Assembly (NCBI RefSeq): GCF_000282315.2
Contig: NZ_AKJN02000011.1
Coordinates: 248,001 to 312,000 of the forward strand
Reading direction: 5' to 3'
From: Pseudomonas sp. GM41(2012)
GTDB lineage: Bacteria > Pseudomonadota > Gammaproteobacteria > Pseudomonadales > Pseudomonadaceae
DNA: 64,000 bases
Below the pieces are notes generated by a model that was given only the letters and a program-made list of their open reading frames with translations, was not told the origin of the DNA and did not search any database. Made by a program: the position numbers and the translations under genes. Numbering within the stretch: position 1 is the first letter of the stretch; every line of letters starts with the position of its first letter. This document shows, piece by piece, positions 26,159-35,705 of this stretch.

Positions 26159-27538
26159 TCAATCCAGTAAAGAAAGGGTGACAGGCGTCAGGTGATTGTC
26201 TTCGACCCGCACTTGCAGTTCGCCTTCGCCAAGTCTGGCTTTCAGGCGCTGACCGTTGTGGGTTTGCGCGGCATTGCGGATCGCGTTGCCGCGTTCGTCC
26301 AGCAAAATGCTGTAGCCACGGCCAAGGGTCGCCAAAGGGCTGACCACATGCAGCGTCTGCATCTGGCTTTGCAGTTGCAGACGACGGGATTTGAGCCCTT
26401 CGCGCATGGCACGGGGCAGGCGTTCGGCAAGGCTGTCGAGGCGCTGACGGAGCATCGCCAGTTGCCGTCCCGGATGTTGCCCGGCGAGGCGGGTTTCCAG
26501 GCGGATCAACCGTTCGCGACGGGTATTGAGGCTGCGTTCGAAGGCGCGGCGCATGCGCATGTCCAGATCGTCCAGGCGCTGCGCTTGCTGGCGCAGACGT
26601 TCACCGGGATGACGCAAGCGGCGAGACATGCCTTCCAGGCGCAGCCGATCACGGATCAAGCGGTCGCGGATACGCATCACCAGCCGTCGATGCAGGCTTT
26701 CGAGCCGACGGACCAGGTCACTGGAATCCGGCGCGAGCAGTTCGGCGGCGGCGGAAGGCGTCGGGGCGCGGACGTCGGCCACGAAGTCGCTGATCGACAC
26801 GTCGGTTTCATGGCCGACGGCGCTGACAATCGGTGTCACGCAGGCATCCACGGCGCGGGCTACGGCTTCTTCGTTGAAGCACCAAAGGTCTTCCAGCGAA
26901 CCGCCGCCACGGGCCAGGATCAACGCATCGAAGCCGCGAGCGTCCGCCAGTTTCAATGCGCGGACAATCTGTGCAGTGGCTTCGCGGCCCTGCACGGCAG
27001 TGGGGATCAACGTCAGTTGGATCTGCGGCGCACGACGGCGGAATACGCTGATGATGTCGCGAATCACCGCGCCGGTCGGCGAGCTGATGATGCCGATGCG
27101 TTGCGGATGCGCGGGCAGCGGCACTTTGCGCTCGGCGCTGAACAGGCCTTCGGCACTGAGTTTTTCCTTCAACGCATCGAAGGCCAGACGCAGGGCGCCA
27201 TCACCGGCCGGTTCCACGGTATCGAGAATCAACTGATAGTCGCCACGGCCCTCGAACAGCGAAACCTTGCCGCGGACCTTCACTGCCAGGCCATCCTTCA
27301 ATGCCTGACGCACCCGCGCGGCGTTCTGCCGGAACAGTGCGCAACGTACCTGGGCGCCGCTGTCCTTGAGCGTGAAATACACGTGGCCGGACGCCGGACG
27401 GGCGAGGTTGGAGATTTCGCCTTCGACCCAGATGTTGCTGAACACGTCTTCGAGCAACACCCGCGCGCGGCCGTTGAGCTGGCTGACAGTCAGGACTTCA
27501 CGGTCCAGGCCGAGTCTTGCAAAGGGATCTTTAATCAT
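26159..27538 (-). CDS. xseA: Exodeoxyribonuclease VII large subunit XseA
   Basis: XseA (459 aa) is the catalytic subunit of ExoVII, which degrades single-stranded DNA and trims repair intermediates. It has the N-terminal OB fold (VSQLNGRARVLLEDVFSNIWVEG), the catalytic domain with ARGGGSLEDLWCFNEE and SAVGHETDVSI, and a long coiled-coil region rich in Arg/Leu (~270-400) that binds XseB. ATG 27538 is chosen because the family begins MIKDPF; an upstream extension would run into a REP element. Confidence 0.96.
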   Translation of the reverse strand: MIKDPFARLGLDREVLTVSQLNGRARVLLEDVFSNIWVEGEISNLARPASGHVYFTLKDSGAQVRCALFRQNAARVRQALKDGLAVKVRGKVSLFEGRGDYQLILDTVEPAGDGALRLAFDALKEKLSAEGLFSAERKVPLPAHPQRIGIISSPTGAVIRDIISVFRRRAPQIQLTLIPTAVQGREATAQIVRALKLADARGFDALILARGGGSLEDLWCFNEEAVARAVDACVTPIVSAVGHETDVSISDFVADVRAPTPSAAAELLAPDSSDLVRRLESLHRRLVMRIRDRLIRDRLRLEGMSRRLRHPGERLRQQAQRLDDLDMRMRRAFERSLNTRRERLIRLETRLAGQHPGRQLAMLRQRLDSLAERLPRAMREGLKSRRLQLQSQMQTLHVVSPLATLGRGYSILLDERGNAIRNAAQTHNGQRLKARLGEGELQVRVEDNHLTPVTLSLLD

Positions 27539-27592
27539 GGGGCGCAGTTTAAAGGCATTCGACAAACAATCTCCATGACCCAACGAAAATCC

Positions 27593-27690
27593 CCCCTGTG
27601 GGAGTGAGCCTGCTCGCGATAGCGGTATATCAGTCGACAACAGTATTGAATGTTAAACCGCTATCGCGAGCAGGCTCACTCCCACAGGGG
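27593..27690. repeat. REP-type inverted repeat
   Basis: CTGTGGGAGTGAGCCTGCTC arms, each followed by GCGATAGCGGT/ACCGCTATCGC, flank a ~40-base centre between the divergent xseA and TauE genes. Confidence 0.85.
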
Positions 27691-27725
27691 TAAAGTCAGC
27701 TCCGGGATTCAGGGATGACGGGGGA

Positions 27726-28493
27726 ATGAACGTGCTCGAGTTGTTGAACCAATGGCCATTCGGGGCTACGGATTGGCTGGTAATCGGGTTGGGCATTGCC
27801 CTAGCCTACATCGTGTTCGGCATAGCCGGCTTTGGCACTGCGTTGGTGGCGGGGCCGATTCTTATCCTGTTCATGCCGCTGTCGAAGATCGTGCCGCTGT
27901 TGGTGCTGCTGGATTTCGTCGCGGCGTTCGGCAATCTGCTGCCTTCGCGACGGGATGTGGCGAAGCCCGAGTTGTTGCGGCTGCTGCCGTGCATGGCGGT
28001 GGGCTGCACGCTGGGGGTGATTTTTCTACTGAATCTGAAATCCGATGTGTTGTTGCTGTTGATGGGGCTGTTTATCAGCACCTACGCGATTTACAGCCTG
28101 TGGGTCAAAACCCGCCCGACCCAATTGTCCGCCGCTTGGGCCGTGCCAATGGGCACGGTGGGCGGGATGTTCGGGGCCTTGTTTGGCAGTGGCGGCTTTT
28201 TATATGCGATCTATTTGAACAGCCGCCTGCCCAAAGAGGCAGCCCGGGCGACCCAGAGTGCGCTGATCAGTTGCAGCACGGTGGTGCGCTTGAGCCTGTT
28301 TGTCGTCGCAGGTGTGTACGCCGAGCTACCCTTATTGGTATTGGCGCTGTGTTTGTTGCCGGCCATGGCAGTGGGGCTGTGGATCGGCCGGCGGTTGACC
28401 ATGAAATTGTCCCGCGAGGCGTTTGTGCGGCTGGTGACCTGGTTGGTGTTGGCCAGCGGAATCGCCTTGATCGGGCGGTACTTGAGCACTTGA
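27726..28493 (+). CDS. TauE/SafE-family membrane permease
   Basis: A 255-residue protein with about eight hydrophobic segments, including the family motif GIAGFGTALVAGPILILFMP near the N-terminus and its repeat GGMFGALFGSGGFLYAIYL in the second half. TauE/SafE proteins export or import small sulfur-containing anions such as sulfite or sulfoacetate. No substrate can be told from the sequence and no sulfur genes lie nearby. ATG 27726 is the only sensible start. It is divergent from xseA. Confidence 0.85.
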   Translation: MNVLELLNQWPFGATDWLVIGLGIALAYIVFGIAGFGTALVAGPILILFMPLSKIVPLLVLLDFVAAFGNLLPSRRDVAKPELLRLLPCMAVGCTLGVIFLLNLKSDVLLLLMGLFISTYAIYSLWVKTRPTQLSAAWAVPMGTVGGMFGALFGSGGFLYAIYLNSRLPKEAARATQSALISCSTVVRLSLFVVAGVYAELPLLVLALCLLPAMAVGLWIGRRLTMKLSREAFVRLVTWLVLASGIALIGRYLST

Positions 28494-28530
28494 CCTGAGA
28501 GTGTCAGGGATTAAGCTGCCGCCCGAAAAT

Positions 28531-28639
28531 CCTGTAGGAGTGAGCCTGCTCGCGATAGCGGTTTACCAGTCGACAACATTATTGAATGTTAAACCGCTAT
28601 CGTCGGAACGCCGCCCGGAGCCGGCTCGCTCCCACAAGG
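28531..28639. repeat. REP-type inverted repeat with altered right arm
   Basis: The left half reads TGTAGGAGTGAGCCTGCTCG with ATAGCGGTTT; the right half has AAACCGCTAT but then CGTCGGAACGCCGCCCGGAG in place of the expected GCGAGCAGG, before returning to GGCTCGCTCCCACA. The same replacement block occurs in the element at 58734-58845. Confidence 0.75.
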
Positions 28640-28671
28640 GTGAATGTTCAGTATTTGCAGAGTCTGCACCC

Positions 28672-29220
28672 ATGAATTCGCAAAGCATCATCGTCCCGAA
28701 AATCTCCACACTGCCGGTGCACGAACCCCGGGCCCGGGCGGTCGTGCGTTGGCTGGTGCGCAAGAACATTATTAAAGAAGAACTCACCACCTGTGGTCGC
28801 ACTGGCAACCGCATGGCTCATGCCATCGGCGACGGTGCCCGCGCTGTCGTGCTGCATCCTGAAGCGCTGCCGTTCGGCGAACCGATCAATGGCCTGGAAA
28901 TCATCACCAAGCGCTGCATCTACACGCCAGCCAAGGGTTTCCTTGAAGAGGCGGGCTGCGCCGAGTGCCGCAAGGAAGTCGGCGAAGCGCTGTTTGAAAG
29001 CCTGGAAGACTGGATGCCGGGGCGCACCGATAACTTCACGTGTCCGGAATGCGGGCATGAAGACGACATCAACGGCTTTCTTTTCCTGCAGGAATGCGGC
29101 TTTTCCAACCTGGGCTTTATCTTCAACAACTGGGCCGAGGCCGGATTCAAACAGAGCTTTATCGACGAATTTGCCGATTGGCTTGATCAACCCGTGAGCT
29201 GGGTGAAAGTCGAACTGTGA
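28672..29220 (+). CDS. Conserved hypothetical protein with two CxxC pairs (zinc-ribbon-like)
   Basis: A 182-residue soluble protein. The C-terminal half has GCAEC (Cys96/Cys99) and FTCPECGHED (Cys124/Cys127), the spacing of a zinc ribbon. The N-terminal half (ARAVVRWLVRKNIIKEE...) looks like a winged-helix or DNA-binding fold, but this is only an impression. Similar proteins in pseudomonads are sometimes labelled sugar ABC transporter ATPase, which this sequence does not support: there is no Walker A motif. ATG 28672 was chosen because the longer reading frame would run through a REP element. It is a single gene. Confidence 0.7.
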   Translation: MNSQSIIVPKISTLPVHEPRARAVVRWLVRKNIIKEELTTCGRTGNRMAHAIGDGARAVVLHPEALPFGEPINGLEIITKRCIYTPAKGFLEEAGCAECRKEVGEALFESLEDWMPGRTDNFTCPECGHEDDINGFLFLQECGFSNLGFIFNNWAEAGFKQSFIDEFADWLDQPVSWVKVEL

Positions 29221-29225
29221 ACACC

Positions 29226-29310
29226 TGTAGGAGCTGCCGAAGGCTGCGATCTTTTGACTTTGATTTTCAAAAACAAGATCAAAAGATCGCAGCCTTCGGC
29301 AGCTCCTACA
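29226..29310. repeat. Inverted repeat of the AGCTGCC/GGCAGCT REP class
   Basis: TGTAGGAGCTGCCGAAGGCT and AGCCTTCGGCAGCTCCTACA are exact reverse complements, with GATCTTTTG/CAAAAGATC inside. The hairpin could also end the preceding transcript. Confidence 0.85.
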
Positions 29311-29362
29311 AGAGTGAAAATTCCCGTATATCAGTAATGCTAATAATAGACAGAGTTTTACA

Positions 29363-29391
29363 TTGAACCCGAGGGGGTGTCTGACTATAAT
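29363..29391 (+). promoter_or_regulatory. guaB promoter (sigma-70 type)
   Basis: TTGAAC (29363-29368), 17-base spacer, TATAAT (29386-29391), 36 bases before the guaB ATG. The GC-rich GGCGCGC after the -10 resembles a stringent-control discriminator, which would suit a nucleotide-synthesis operon; that last point is inference. Confidence 0.8.
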
Positions 29392-29427
29392 GGCGCGCTT
29401 CCATTTTCCCGCTCGGGAGCCCCCGCG

Positions 29428-30897
29428 ATGCTGCGTATCAGCCAAGAAGCTCTGACATTCGACGACATTCTCCTAGTGCCTGGTTATTCCGAGGTGCTTC
29501 CTAACGAAGTCAGTCTCAAGACCCGCCTAACCCGTGGCATCGAGCTGAATATTCCTCTCGTTTCTGCCGCCATGGACACCGTTACTGAAGCCCGTCTGGC
29601 AATTGCCATGGCTCAGGAAGGTGGCATCGGCATTATCCACAAGAACATGACCATCGAGCAGCAAGCTGCCGAAGTGCGCAAGGTCAAGCGTTATGAGGCC
29701 GGCGTGGTCAAGGACCCGATCACCATCGAGGCTGACGCCACGGTTCGTGAACTGTTCGAACTGACCCGCATGCACAACATCTCCGGCGTTCCGGTACTGC
29801 ACGATGGCGACCTGGTCGGCATCGTCACTTCCCGTGACGTACGTTTCGAAAACCGTCTGGACGCCAGTGTCCGTGAAGTGATGACGCCGAAAGAGCGTCT
29901 GGTCACGGTCAAGGAAGGCGCCGACAAGAATGACGTCCGCGAGTTGTTGCACAAACACCGCATCGAACGCGTGCTGATCGTCGACGACAAATTTGCCCTC
30001 AAAGGCATGATGACCGTCAACGACATCGAAAAAGCCAAGGCATACCCGCTGGCCAGCAAGGACGACCAAGGTCGTCTGCGTGTTGGCGCTGCAGTCGGTA
30101 CCGGTAAAGACACCGGTGATCGCGTAGCGGCCCTGGTCAATGCCGGCGTTGACGTGGTGGTGGTCGACACCGCTCACGGTCACTCCAAAGGTGTGATCGA
30201 CCGCGTTCGCTGGGTCAAACAGAATTTCCCTGAAGTGCAGGTCATCGGCGGCAACATCGCCACCGGCGCTGCCGCCAAGGCTCTGGCCGAAGCAGGCGCC
30301 GATGCAGTCAAGGTCGGTATCGGCCCAGGCTCGATCTGCACCACCCGTATCGTCGCCGGTGTCGGCGTCCCGCAAATCAGTGCCATTGCCAACGTCGCCG
30401 CTGCCCTCGAAGGCACTGGCGTTCCGTTGATTGCCGACGGCGGCATCCGTTTCTCCGGTGACCTGTCCAAGGCCATCGTTGCCGGTGCTTCCTGCGTGAT
30501 GATGGGCTCGATGTTCGCCGGTACTGAAGAAGCGCCGGGTGAGATCGAACTGTTCCAGGGTCGTTCGTACAAGGCTTACCGCGGCATGGGTTCGCTGGGC
30601 GCCATGTCCCAGGCTCAAGGCTCCTCCGACCGTTACTTCCAGGACTCCTCGGCAGGCGCCGAGAAACTGGTTCCGGAAGGTATCGAAGGGCGTGTTCCTT
30701 ACAAGGGCACCCTGAGCGCCATCATCCATCAACTGATGGGCGGCCTGCGTTCCTCGATGGGTTACACCGGCAGTGCCGACATCGAAGAAATGCGCACCAA
30801 GCCTGAGTTCGTGCGGATCACCGGCGCTGGCATGGCCGAATCCCACGTTCACGACGTGCAAATCACCAAAGAAGCGCCAAACTACCGCGTAGGTTGA
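29428..30897 (+). CDS. guaB: Inosine-5'-monophosphate dehydrogenase
   Basis: GuaB (489 aa) oxidises IMP to XMP, the first committed step to GMP. The TIM barrel carries the catalytic-loop cysteine in GIGPGSICTTR, the phosphate-binding IADGGIRFSGD and the mobile flap YRGMGSLGAM. Two CBS domains are inserted at residues ~95-200. ATG 29428 is the family start (MLRISQEALTFDD) and lies just downstream of a strong promoter. guaA follows 97 bases later in the same direction. Confidence 0.98.
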   Translation: MLRISQEALTFDDILLVPGYSEVLPNEVSLKTRLTRGIELNIPLVSAAMDTVTEARLAIAMAQEGGIGIIHKNMTIEQQAAEVRKVKRYEAGVVKDPITIEADATVRELFELTRMHNISGVPVLHDGDLVGIVTSRDVRFENRLDASVREVMTPKERLVTVKEGADKNDVRELLHKHRIERVLIVDDKFALKGMMTVNDIEKAKAYPLASKDDQGRLRVGAAVGTGKDTGDRVAALVNAGVDVVVVDTAHGHSKGVIDRVRWVKQNFPEVQVIGGNIATGAAAKALAEAGADAVKVGIGPGSICTTRIVAGVGVPQISAIANVAAALEGTGVPLIADGGIRFSGDLSKAIVAGASCVMMGSMFAGTEEAPGEIELFQGRSYKAYRGMGSLGAMSQAQGSSDRYFQDSSAGAEKLVPEGIEGRVPYKGTLSAIIHQLMGGLRSSMGYTGSADIEEMRTKPEFVRITGAGMAESHVHDVQITKEAPNYRVG

Positions 30898-30922
30898 GGC
30901 TTCAAGCAAAACGTTAAGTAAC

Positions 30923-30952
30923 CGGGGCTGTTTTATTCAGCCCCGAGTTGTT
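30923..30952 (+). terminator. Hairpin between guaB and guaA
   Basis: CGGGGCTG / CAGCCCCG with loop TTTTATT, then AGTTGTTT. The T tract is weak, so it may only partly end transcription or may protect the guaB message. Confidence 0.5.
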
Positions 30953-30994
30953 TCTGATTCTCTTCACCCGAATTGCATAGACGAGACTGACCCC

Positions 30995-32572
30995 ATGGCC
31001 CTCGACATTCACGCCCACCGCATCCTGATCCTCGACTTCGGTTCCCAGTACACCCAGCTGATCGCCCGCCGCGTGCGTGAAATCGGCGTGTACTGCGAGC
31101 TGCATCCGTTCGACATGGACGACGAAGCGATTCGCGAATTCGCTCCAAAAGGCGTCATTCTCGCCGGTGGTCCCGAGTCCGTGCACGTCGCCGACAGCCC
31201 GCGCTGCCCGCAAGCGGTGTTTGACCTGGGCGTACCGGTCTTCGGCATCTGCTACGGCATGCAGACCATGGCTGAACAGCTGGGTGGCAAGGTTGAAGGC
31301 TCCGAGCTGCGTGAGTTCGGTTATGCCCGCGTTGACGTGGTCGGCAAGAGCCGCCTGCTCGACGGCATCGAAGACCACATCGACGCCGACGGCCTGTTCG
31401 GCCTCGACGTGTGGATGAGTCACGGTGACAAGGTCACCAGGATGCCTCAGGAATTCCACATCCTGGCCAGCACCCCAAGCTGCCCGATCGCCGGCATGTT
31501 CGACGACGCGCGTGGCTACTACGGCGTACAGTTCCACCCGGAAGTGACCCACACCAAGCAGGGCGGTCGCATCCTCTCGCGCTTTATCCTCGACATCTGC
31601 GGCTGCGAAGCCCTGTGGACGCCTTCGAAGATTGCTGAAGACGCCATCGCCAACATTCGTGCCCAGGTCGGCACTGACAACGTACTGCTCGGCCTGTCCG
31701 GCGGTGTGGACTCTTCGGTGGTTGCCGCGCTGCTGCACAAAGCCATTGGCGACCAACTGACCTGCGTCTTCGTCGACAACGGCCTGCTGCGTCTGCACGA
31801 AGGTGAGCAAGTGATGGCCATGTTCGCCGAGAACATGGGCGTCAAGGTGATCCGCGCCAATGCCGAAGATCAGTTCCTCGACAACCTGGCCGGCGAGTCC
31901 GACCCGGAGAAGAAGCGCAAGATCATCGGCCGTACCTTCATCGACGTCTTCGATGCCCAGTCCAACAAACTGGACAACATCAAGTACCTCGCCCAAGGCA
32001 CCATCTACCCGGACGTGATCGAGTCGGCTGGCGCGAAAAGCGGCAAGGCCCATGTGATCAAGTCGCACCACAACGTGGGTGGCTTGCCGGAAGAAATGAA
32101 CCTCAAGCTGGTTGAACCCCTGCGCGAACTGTTCAAGGACGAAGTCCGTCGTCTGGGCCTGGAACTCGGCCTGCCGTACGACATGGTCTACCGTCACCCG
32201 TTCCCGGGCCCGGGCCTGGGCGTTCGCATTCTGGGTGAAGTGAAGAAGGAATACGCCGACCTGCTGCGTCGCGCCGACCACATCTTCATCGAAGAACTGC
32301 GCAAAGCCGACTGGTACCACAAGGTCAGCCAGGCCTTCGTGGTGTTCCAGCCAGTGAAATCGGTTGGCGTGGTCGGCGATGGCCGTCGTTACGCCTGGGT
32401 TGTTGCCCTGCGTGCCGTGGAAACCATCGACTTCATGACCGCTCGTTGGGCACACCTGCCTTACGAACTGCTGGAAACCGTCAGCGGCCGGATCATCAAC
32501 GAAATCGAAGGCATCTCCCGCGTCACTTACGACGTGTCGAGCAAGCCGCCAGCGACGATTGAGTGGGAGTGA
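30995..32572 (+). CDS. guaA: GMP synthase (glutamine-hydrolysing)
   Basis: GuaA (525 aa) converts XMP to GMP with glutamine and ATP. The N-terminal class I amidotransferase has its triad in FGICYGMQ and VQFHPEVTHT. The ATP-pyrophosphatase domain has the P-loop LSGGVDSSV, and the C-terminal dimerisation domain ends in PPATIEWE. ATG 30995 is the family start. A strong terminator follows, and beyond it lies the accessory toxin region. Confidence 0.98.
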   Translation: MALDIHAHRILILDFGSQYTQLIARRVREIGVYCELHPFDMDDEAIREFAPKGVILAGGPESVHVADSPRCPQAVFDLGVPVFGICYGMQTMAEQLGGKVEGSELREFGYARVDVVGKSRLLDGIEDHIDADGLFGLDVWMSHGDKVTRMPQEFHILASTPSCPIAGMFDDARGYYGVQFHPEVTHTKQGGRILSRFILDICGCEALWTPSKIAEDAIANIRAQVGTDNVLLGLSGGVDSSVVAALLHKAIGDQLTCVFVDNGLLRLHEGEQVMAMFAENMGVKVIRANAEDQFLDNLAGESDPEKKRKIIGRTFIDVFDAQSNKLDNIKYLAQGTIYPDVIESAGAKSGKAHVIKSHHNVGGLPEEMNLKLVEPLRELFKDEVRRLGLELGLPYDMVYRHPFPGPGLGVRILGEVKKEYADLLRRADHIFIEELRKADWYHKVSQAFVVFQPVKSVGVVGDGRRYAWVVALRAVETIDFMTARWAHLPYELLETVSGRIINEIEGISRVTYDVSSKPPATIEWE

Positions 32573-32611
32573 TCCCGCGCAGGCCTTGATGGCTTGATTG
32601 CAGGTAACAAA

Positions 32612-32646
32612 AAAGGCCGTGTGAACACTGTTCACACGGCCTTTTT
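32612..32646. terminator. Bidirectional terminator between guaA and toxin gene 1
   Basis: AAAGGCCGTGTGAACACTGT pairs with its mirror TTCACACGGCCTTT; A-rich on one side and T5 on the other. It suits both convergent transcripts. Confidence 0.88.
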
Positions 32647-32651
32647 GTGTT

Positions 32652-35600
32652 TTACACGCCTGGTAGTGAGACGGGGGTCATCCTCATTATTTGTAGCGCC
32701 GAACTCAAACCCTCGATAGTTGGAAAACGTTGTCCGTTGATCTGCCAGGAATCCCGTTCGACGTAGTAGCCGCCTGCATCTTGTTTTATGGGCGTACGAA
32801 CGAGTTTCCCCCAGGTCACGATGCCGTTACGGGTGACGGTTCTGCTGCGATGAACCAGCAATAGTTCACCGGTACTGGTGCTGAGGGTGTACATGCCAGG
32901 CTTGGGCAGGCCATCTTCCAGTCTTTGCGCAAGGACCACGCTTTTCGGCGTCGGGATCTGCAGCAACAAGTCATTTTTGGCAAAACCGGCCGCTTGCCCC
33001 GGGCGCGTCACATCGGAAACCCCGGGGTCGACCTTGATACCGCCGAGCTCATCCGGCCCCACACTCTCGATACGCAGGCCGATGCTGCCTTCAAACTCAC
33101 TGATACCCGTCACGCCAGCATAGGTATTGGCGTGGCTGTTCCCGACCAACGCCACCCAGCGATGGGCGCCTCTGGCTGTCTGGTCGGCGCCGATGACTTG
33201 TCGGGCGAAGAAATTCATCATTTTTTGCCGAAAATTGATATTTGCTCCCTGAATACCGGCGCTGCGGTAACTGGCCATGCAGTCGATGGCCTGCACGCGG
33301 ATATTGTTTTTTTGCGCCGTCCTGACCACCTGTTCAAACGTGAATTGTTTGCTGGGGTCGGTCGAAAAATCTGCATCAAGATCCTTGAGGTAGCTTTCCA
33401 GATCCTCGGACATCACCCCGGTGCGATTGAACACATCCAGGTCCGCTTGATGGAAATCGGTCAGCAGATGCTCCATGTACAGGGTCTTGACCTTTTGTTT
33501 GCGCAGCACGCTCATGTTCTCGATCAAAAACTGTTTGCTGCCCACGCTGGAGTGACTTTCACCGACGACCAGGCTTTGTGAGCGCTTGAACAGGGTCTTG
33601 ATGATGTCCTTGAACTTCGCATTCGCGATGAACGATGGAATGGCAGGCCTGGGTGGCAACTGTGGTTGCGGCTGCGAATAAAACGACACGGCGTCGTCGT
33701 ATAGTCTTCGGCGTAGTCTTTTGAAGGCTTCCCGCTCATTGTCCGGATTGGTGAGACTGATAAAGCCGTCCTTCAAATCTCCCTTCATGGCCATACCCCT
33801 GGCTGCCTGTTTAAGGGCTGGCTTGAGGTCCTGCGGAACATCATATGCAGTCGCCGGGGCATCGAAGTCCGGGAGTGGCGGCTCGGCCCTGGCGAACAGA
33901 TCGGAAAACCTGCCGCCTCCCGCCAGACCGGGACGCGTGAGGGGCACCCACTCACCCAGTTCATCCAGGCGCACCGGTATGTTGCGGTAAAAGGAGTGGG
34001 GATTGACCGGATCAATGATTGTCCAGGTCTTCAGTTCGTTGCTGTAGCTCACCTGGTAGAAACTGTCCCCCATGGCGATGTAATTACCGCCTGTTTCGGG
34101 CTGATAGATACCTTGAAACTTGCCTTCGGCGTTGATGGGGGAATAGCCATCGAGAATTTCATTGGTTTCAAAAGGAGCCAATATGACGGAATCGCTTGGG
34201 TGGGGTGCAATGGCTTCGACGGGGGGATGCACAGTTGTGCCGGACTCTTCTGGATTTCCCTCTGTCGTGAGTACCTCCTCGGCTTCTGTTTCTGCTTGCG
34301 CTGCTTCTGCGAATTCAGCCGCCCCTCGTAAAAATGGCAAGTTGAACAGCACATCCACGCTACCGAGAATGGCGCCTGTGATTGCGGCCTTGCGTTCAGT
34401 CGGGGTAGTGGCGTTGATGGCTTGATCGATGTGCAGGCCGACATTGGCAATGCCCGCGCCTATGACGACCAGCGCTGCTGGCCATGCCGCGGCGGCCATT
34501 GGGCCAAAGATGCGGTTGAAGGCATTGAGGTAGCCGATCCACAGTTTTTTGCGTAGCTCGCCATTGGAGTGCAGCAGGAAGTTGGCGTCGCTCAACATGC
34601 GCTCATGGGTGGACTGGCTTAAATGAGTGAACGCGTCGCCGCTGATTATCTCGCCACGGTAATGCAGCAAGTGACGGTCGGCGGCAGGGTTTTCGTCAGT
34701 TAATGCGTCGTACGCATGGGTGAGGCCGACGTTTTCATGTTCCGTGTTTTCCAGGAAATGAACGATCAGGCCAATGCCGGTGTAGTTGGCCAGTTTGTGC
34801 CCTAGCGAAGTGGGCTTCTCCTGAACGATGTCGCGCTCTTCCTGCTTGAAGTGCATGAGCATGCGTTCGCGGCCTTCAGCATCCTTGACCTCATTGACCA
34901 GCCATTCGTGCAGCTCTTCGACCTTGTTGAAACAGTGAAAACCCCTGGGTTCGCCCGGAATGTAGAGAATGTTCAGGTCACTGTCGTCAGTGATGCTGAA
35001 AATGTCCGTCGACACGAACTCATCAATACAAAACTTGCGAATCGATAAACCGCTGCCTGTGGCCGCCTCGTCCAGCAGCATTTGCCGGGTGAGCGGCCTG
35101 CTGACATTACCGGCGCAGGCGCTGAGCACCGTGCTGAAGTGTTCTTGGGTCAAGTGACCCTTCTCGTAGTCTTCAATGGCTTTGGCAATGAACGTGCACT
35201 TGGCCAGCGCACGGAAGTTGTCGCTGTGCTTTTCCCAGAATGTCGCGATGGCCGTTTTGTAGCGGTCAGCGAAATTGATATCCCAGAAGGCTTTCAGCAC
35301 GTCGTTGCCGTGCAGGCGCACTTCATTGGTTTCATCGTAGGATTCGGCGTCCGCCCCCACACGGTAAAAGCCGCCGTAGAGGTCCAGCAGGTCGGCATTG
35401 TCCTGGTCGTGGACGCTGAAACGTTGCATGACCAGTTGCGGGAAGGTCATGGATTCCTTGGGCTTTTCAAGGATGTGCTGCCAACCGGTAAAGGCCGTGG
35501 AACTGCTTTGGGCGCCATGGAACCGGTGCCAGTAGACCTTGTCCGGTGTGATGTCGGTGATGTGATGTCGGGTGAGGATGTCCTGGGCGATCTCGTACGC

Positions 35601-35705
35601 CATGGCGTACAGGTCGGGGCAGTCGTCGACCAGGTCAGGGATCAGGGCCTGAAGCGCCTGGGTATCGGCGGCGTTGGCCAGGGTTGTGTCTTGGGTATCG
35701 TCCAT
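32652..35705 (-). CDS. Large toxin-like protein 1 with intact GExH/NxH C-terminal domain
   Basis: A 1,017-residue protein without a signal peptide, resembling the pseudomonad dermonecrotic/membrane-targeted toxin proteins. Residues 1-335 are a conserved helical N-terminal module; ~400-460 contains a hydrophobic stretch (AAAAWPAALVVIGAGIANVG) that could insert in membranes; 505-595 is a small repeat-like domain (QGIYQPETGG, FYQVSYSNEL). Residues ~700-880 carry VVGESHSS (Glu716, His718), YMEHLL (Glu745, His746), AIDC (806-809) and VGNSHANTY (His858). This order matches the EreA/ChaN/TIKI-like fold used by RRSP and present in Pasteurella toxin. ATG 35705 is chosen over an upstream TTG because AAGGAAAG precedes it and the paralogue starts alike. 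Substrate is unknown. Confidence 0.8.
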   Translation of the reverse strand: MDDTQDTTLANAADTQALQALIPDLVDDCPDLYAMAYEIAQDILTRHHITDITPDKVYWHRFHGAQSSSTAFTGWQHILEKPKESMTFPQLVMQRFSVHDQDNADLLDLYGGFYRVGADAESYDETNEVRLHGNDVLKAFWDINFADRYKTAIATFWEKHSDNFRALAKCTFIAKAIEDYEKGHLTQEHFSTVLSACAGNVSRPLTRQMLLDEAATGSGLSIRKFCIDEFVSTDIFSITDDSDLNILYIPGEPRGFHCFNKVEELHEWLVNEVKDAEGRERMLMHFKQEERDIVQEKPTSLGHKLANYTGIGLIVHFLENTEHENVGLTHAYDALTDENPAADRHLLHYRGEIISGDAFTHLSQSTHERMLSDANFLLHSNGELRKKLWIGYLNAFNRIFGPMAAAAWPAALVVIGAGIANVGLHIDQAINATTPTERKAAITGAILGSVDVLFNLPFLRGAAEFAEAAQAETEAEEVLTTEGNPEESGTTVHPPVEAIAPHPSDSVILAPFETNEILDGYSPINAEGKFQGIYQPETGGNYIAMGDSFYQVSYSNELKTWTIIDPVNPHSFYRNIPVRLDELGEWVPLTRPGLAGGGRFSDLFARAEPPLPDFDAPATAYDVPQDLKPALKQAARGMAMKGDLKDGFISLTNPDNEREAFKRLRRRLYDDAVSFYSQPQPQLPPRPAIPSFIANAKFKDIIKTLFKRSQSLVVGESHSSVGSKQFLIENMSVLRKQKVKTLYMEHLLTDFHQADLDVFNRTGVMSEDLESYLKDLDADFSTDPSKQFTFEQVVRTAQKNNIRVQAIDCMASYRSAGIQGANINFRQKMMNFFARQVIGADQTARGAHRWVALVGNSHANTYAGVTGISEFEGSIGLRIESVGPDELGGIKVDPGVSDVTRPGQAAGFAKNDLLLQIPTPKSVVLAQRLEDGLPKPGMYTLSTSTGELLLVHRSRTVTRNGIVTWGKLVRTPIKQDAGGYYVERDSWQINGQRFPTIEGLSSALQIMRMTPVSLPGV
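34717..35536 (-). repeat. Near-identical repeat, copy in toxin gene 1
   Basis: About 820 bases match 37897-38717 in the same orientation, 3,181 bases apart. The proteins differ at only seven positions over residues 55-333 (215, 216, 229, 236, 253, 270, 308), while the flanking parts diverge sharply. This points to recent duplication or gene conversion of the module. Confidence 0.85.

Noticed and set aside
27752..28498. Second plus-strand frame overlapping the TauE permease
   Set aside because: The other frame has the eight membrane helices and family motifs; this one has random composition.
30923..30952. Purine riboswitch before guaA
   Set aside because: The guaB-guaA gap holds one simple hairpin and lacks the three-way junction and conserved loops of purine riboswitches.
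30914..32635. 573-codon minus-strand frame opposite guaA
   Set aside because: Antisense shadow of GMP synthase.
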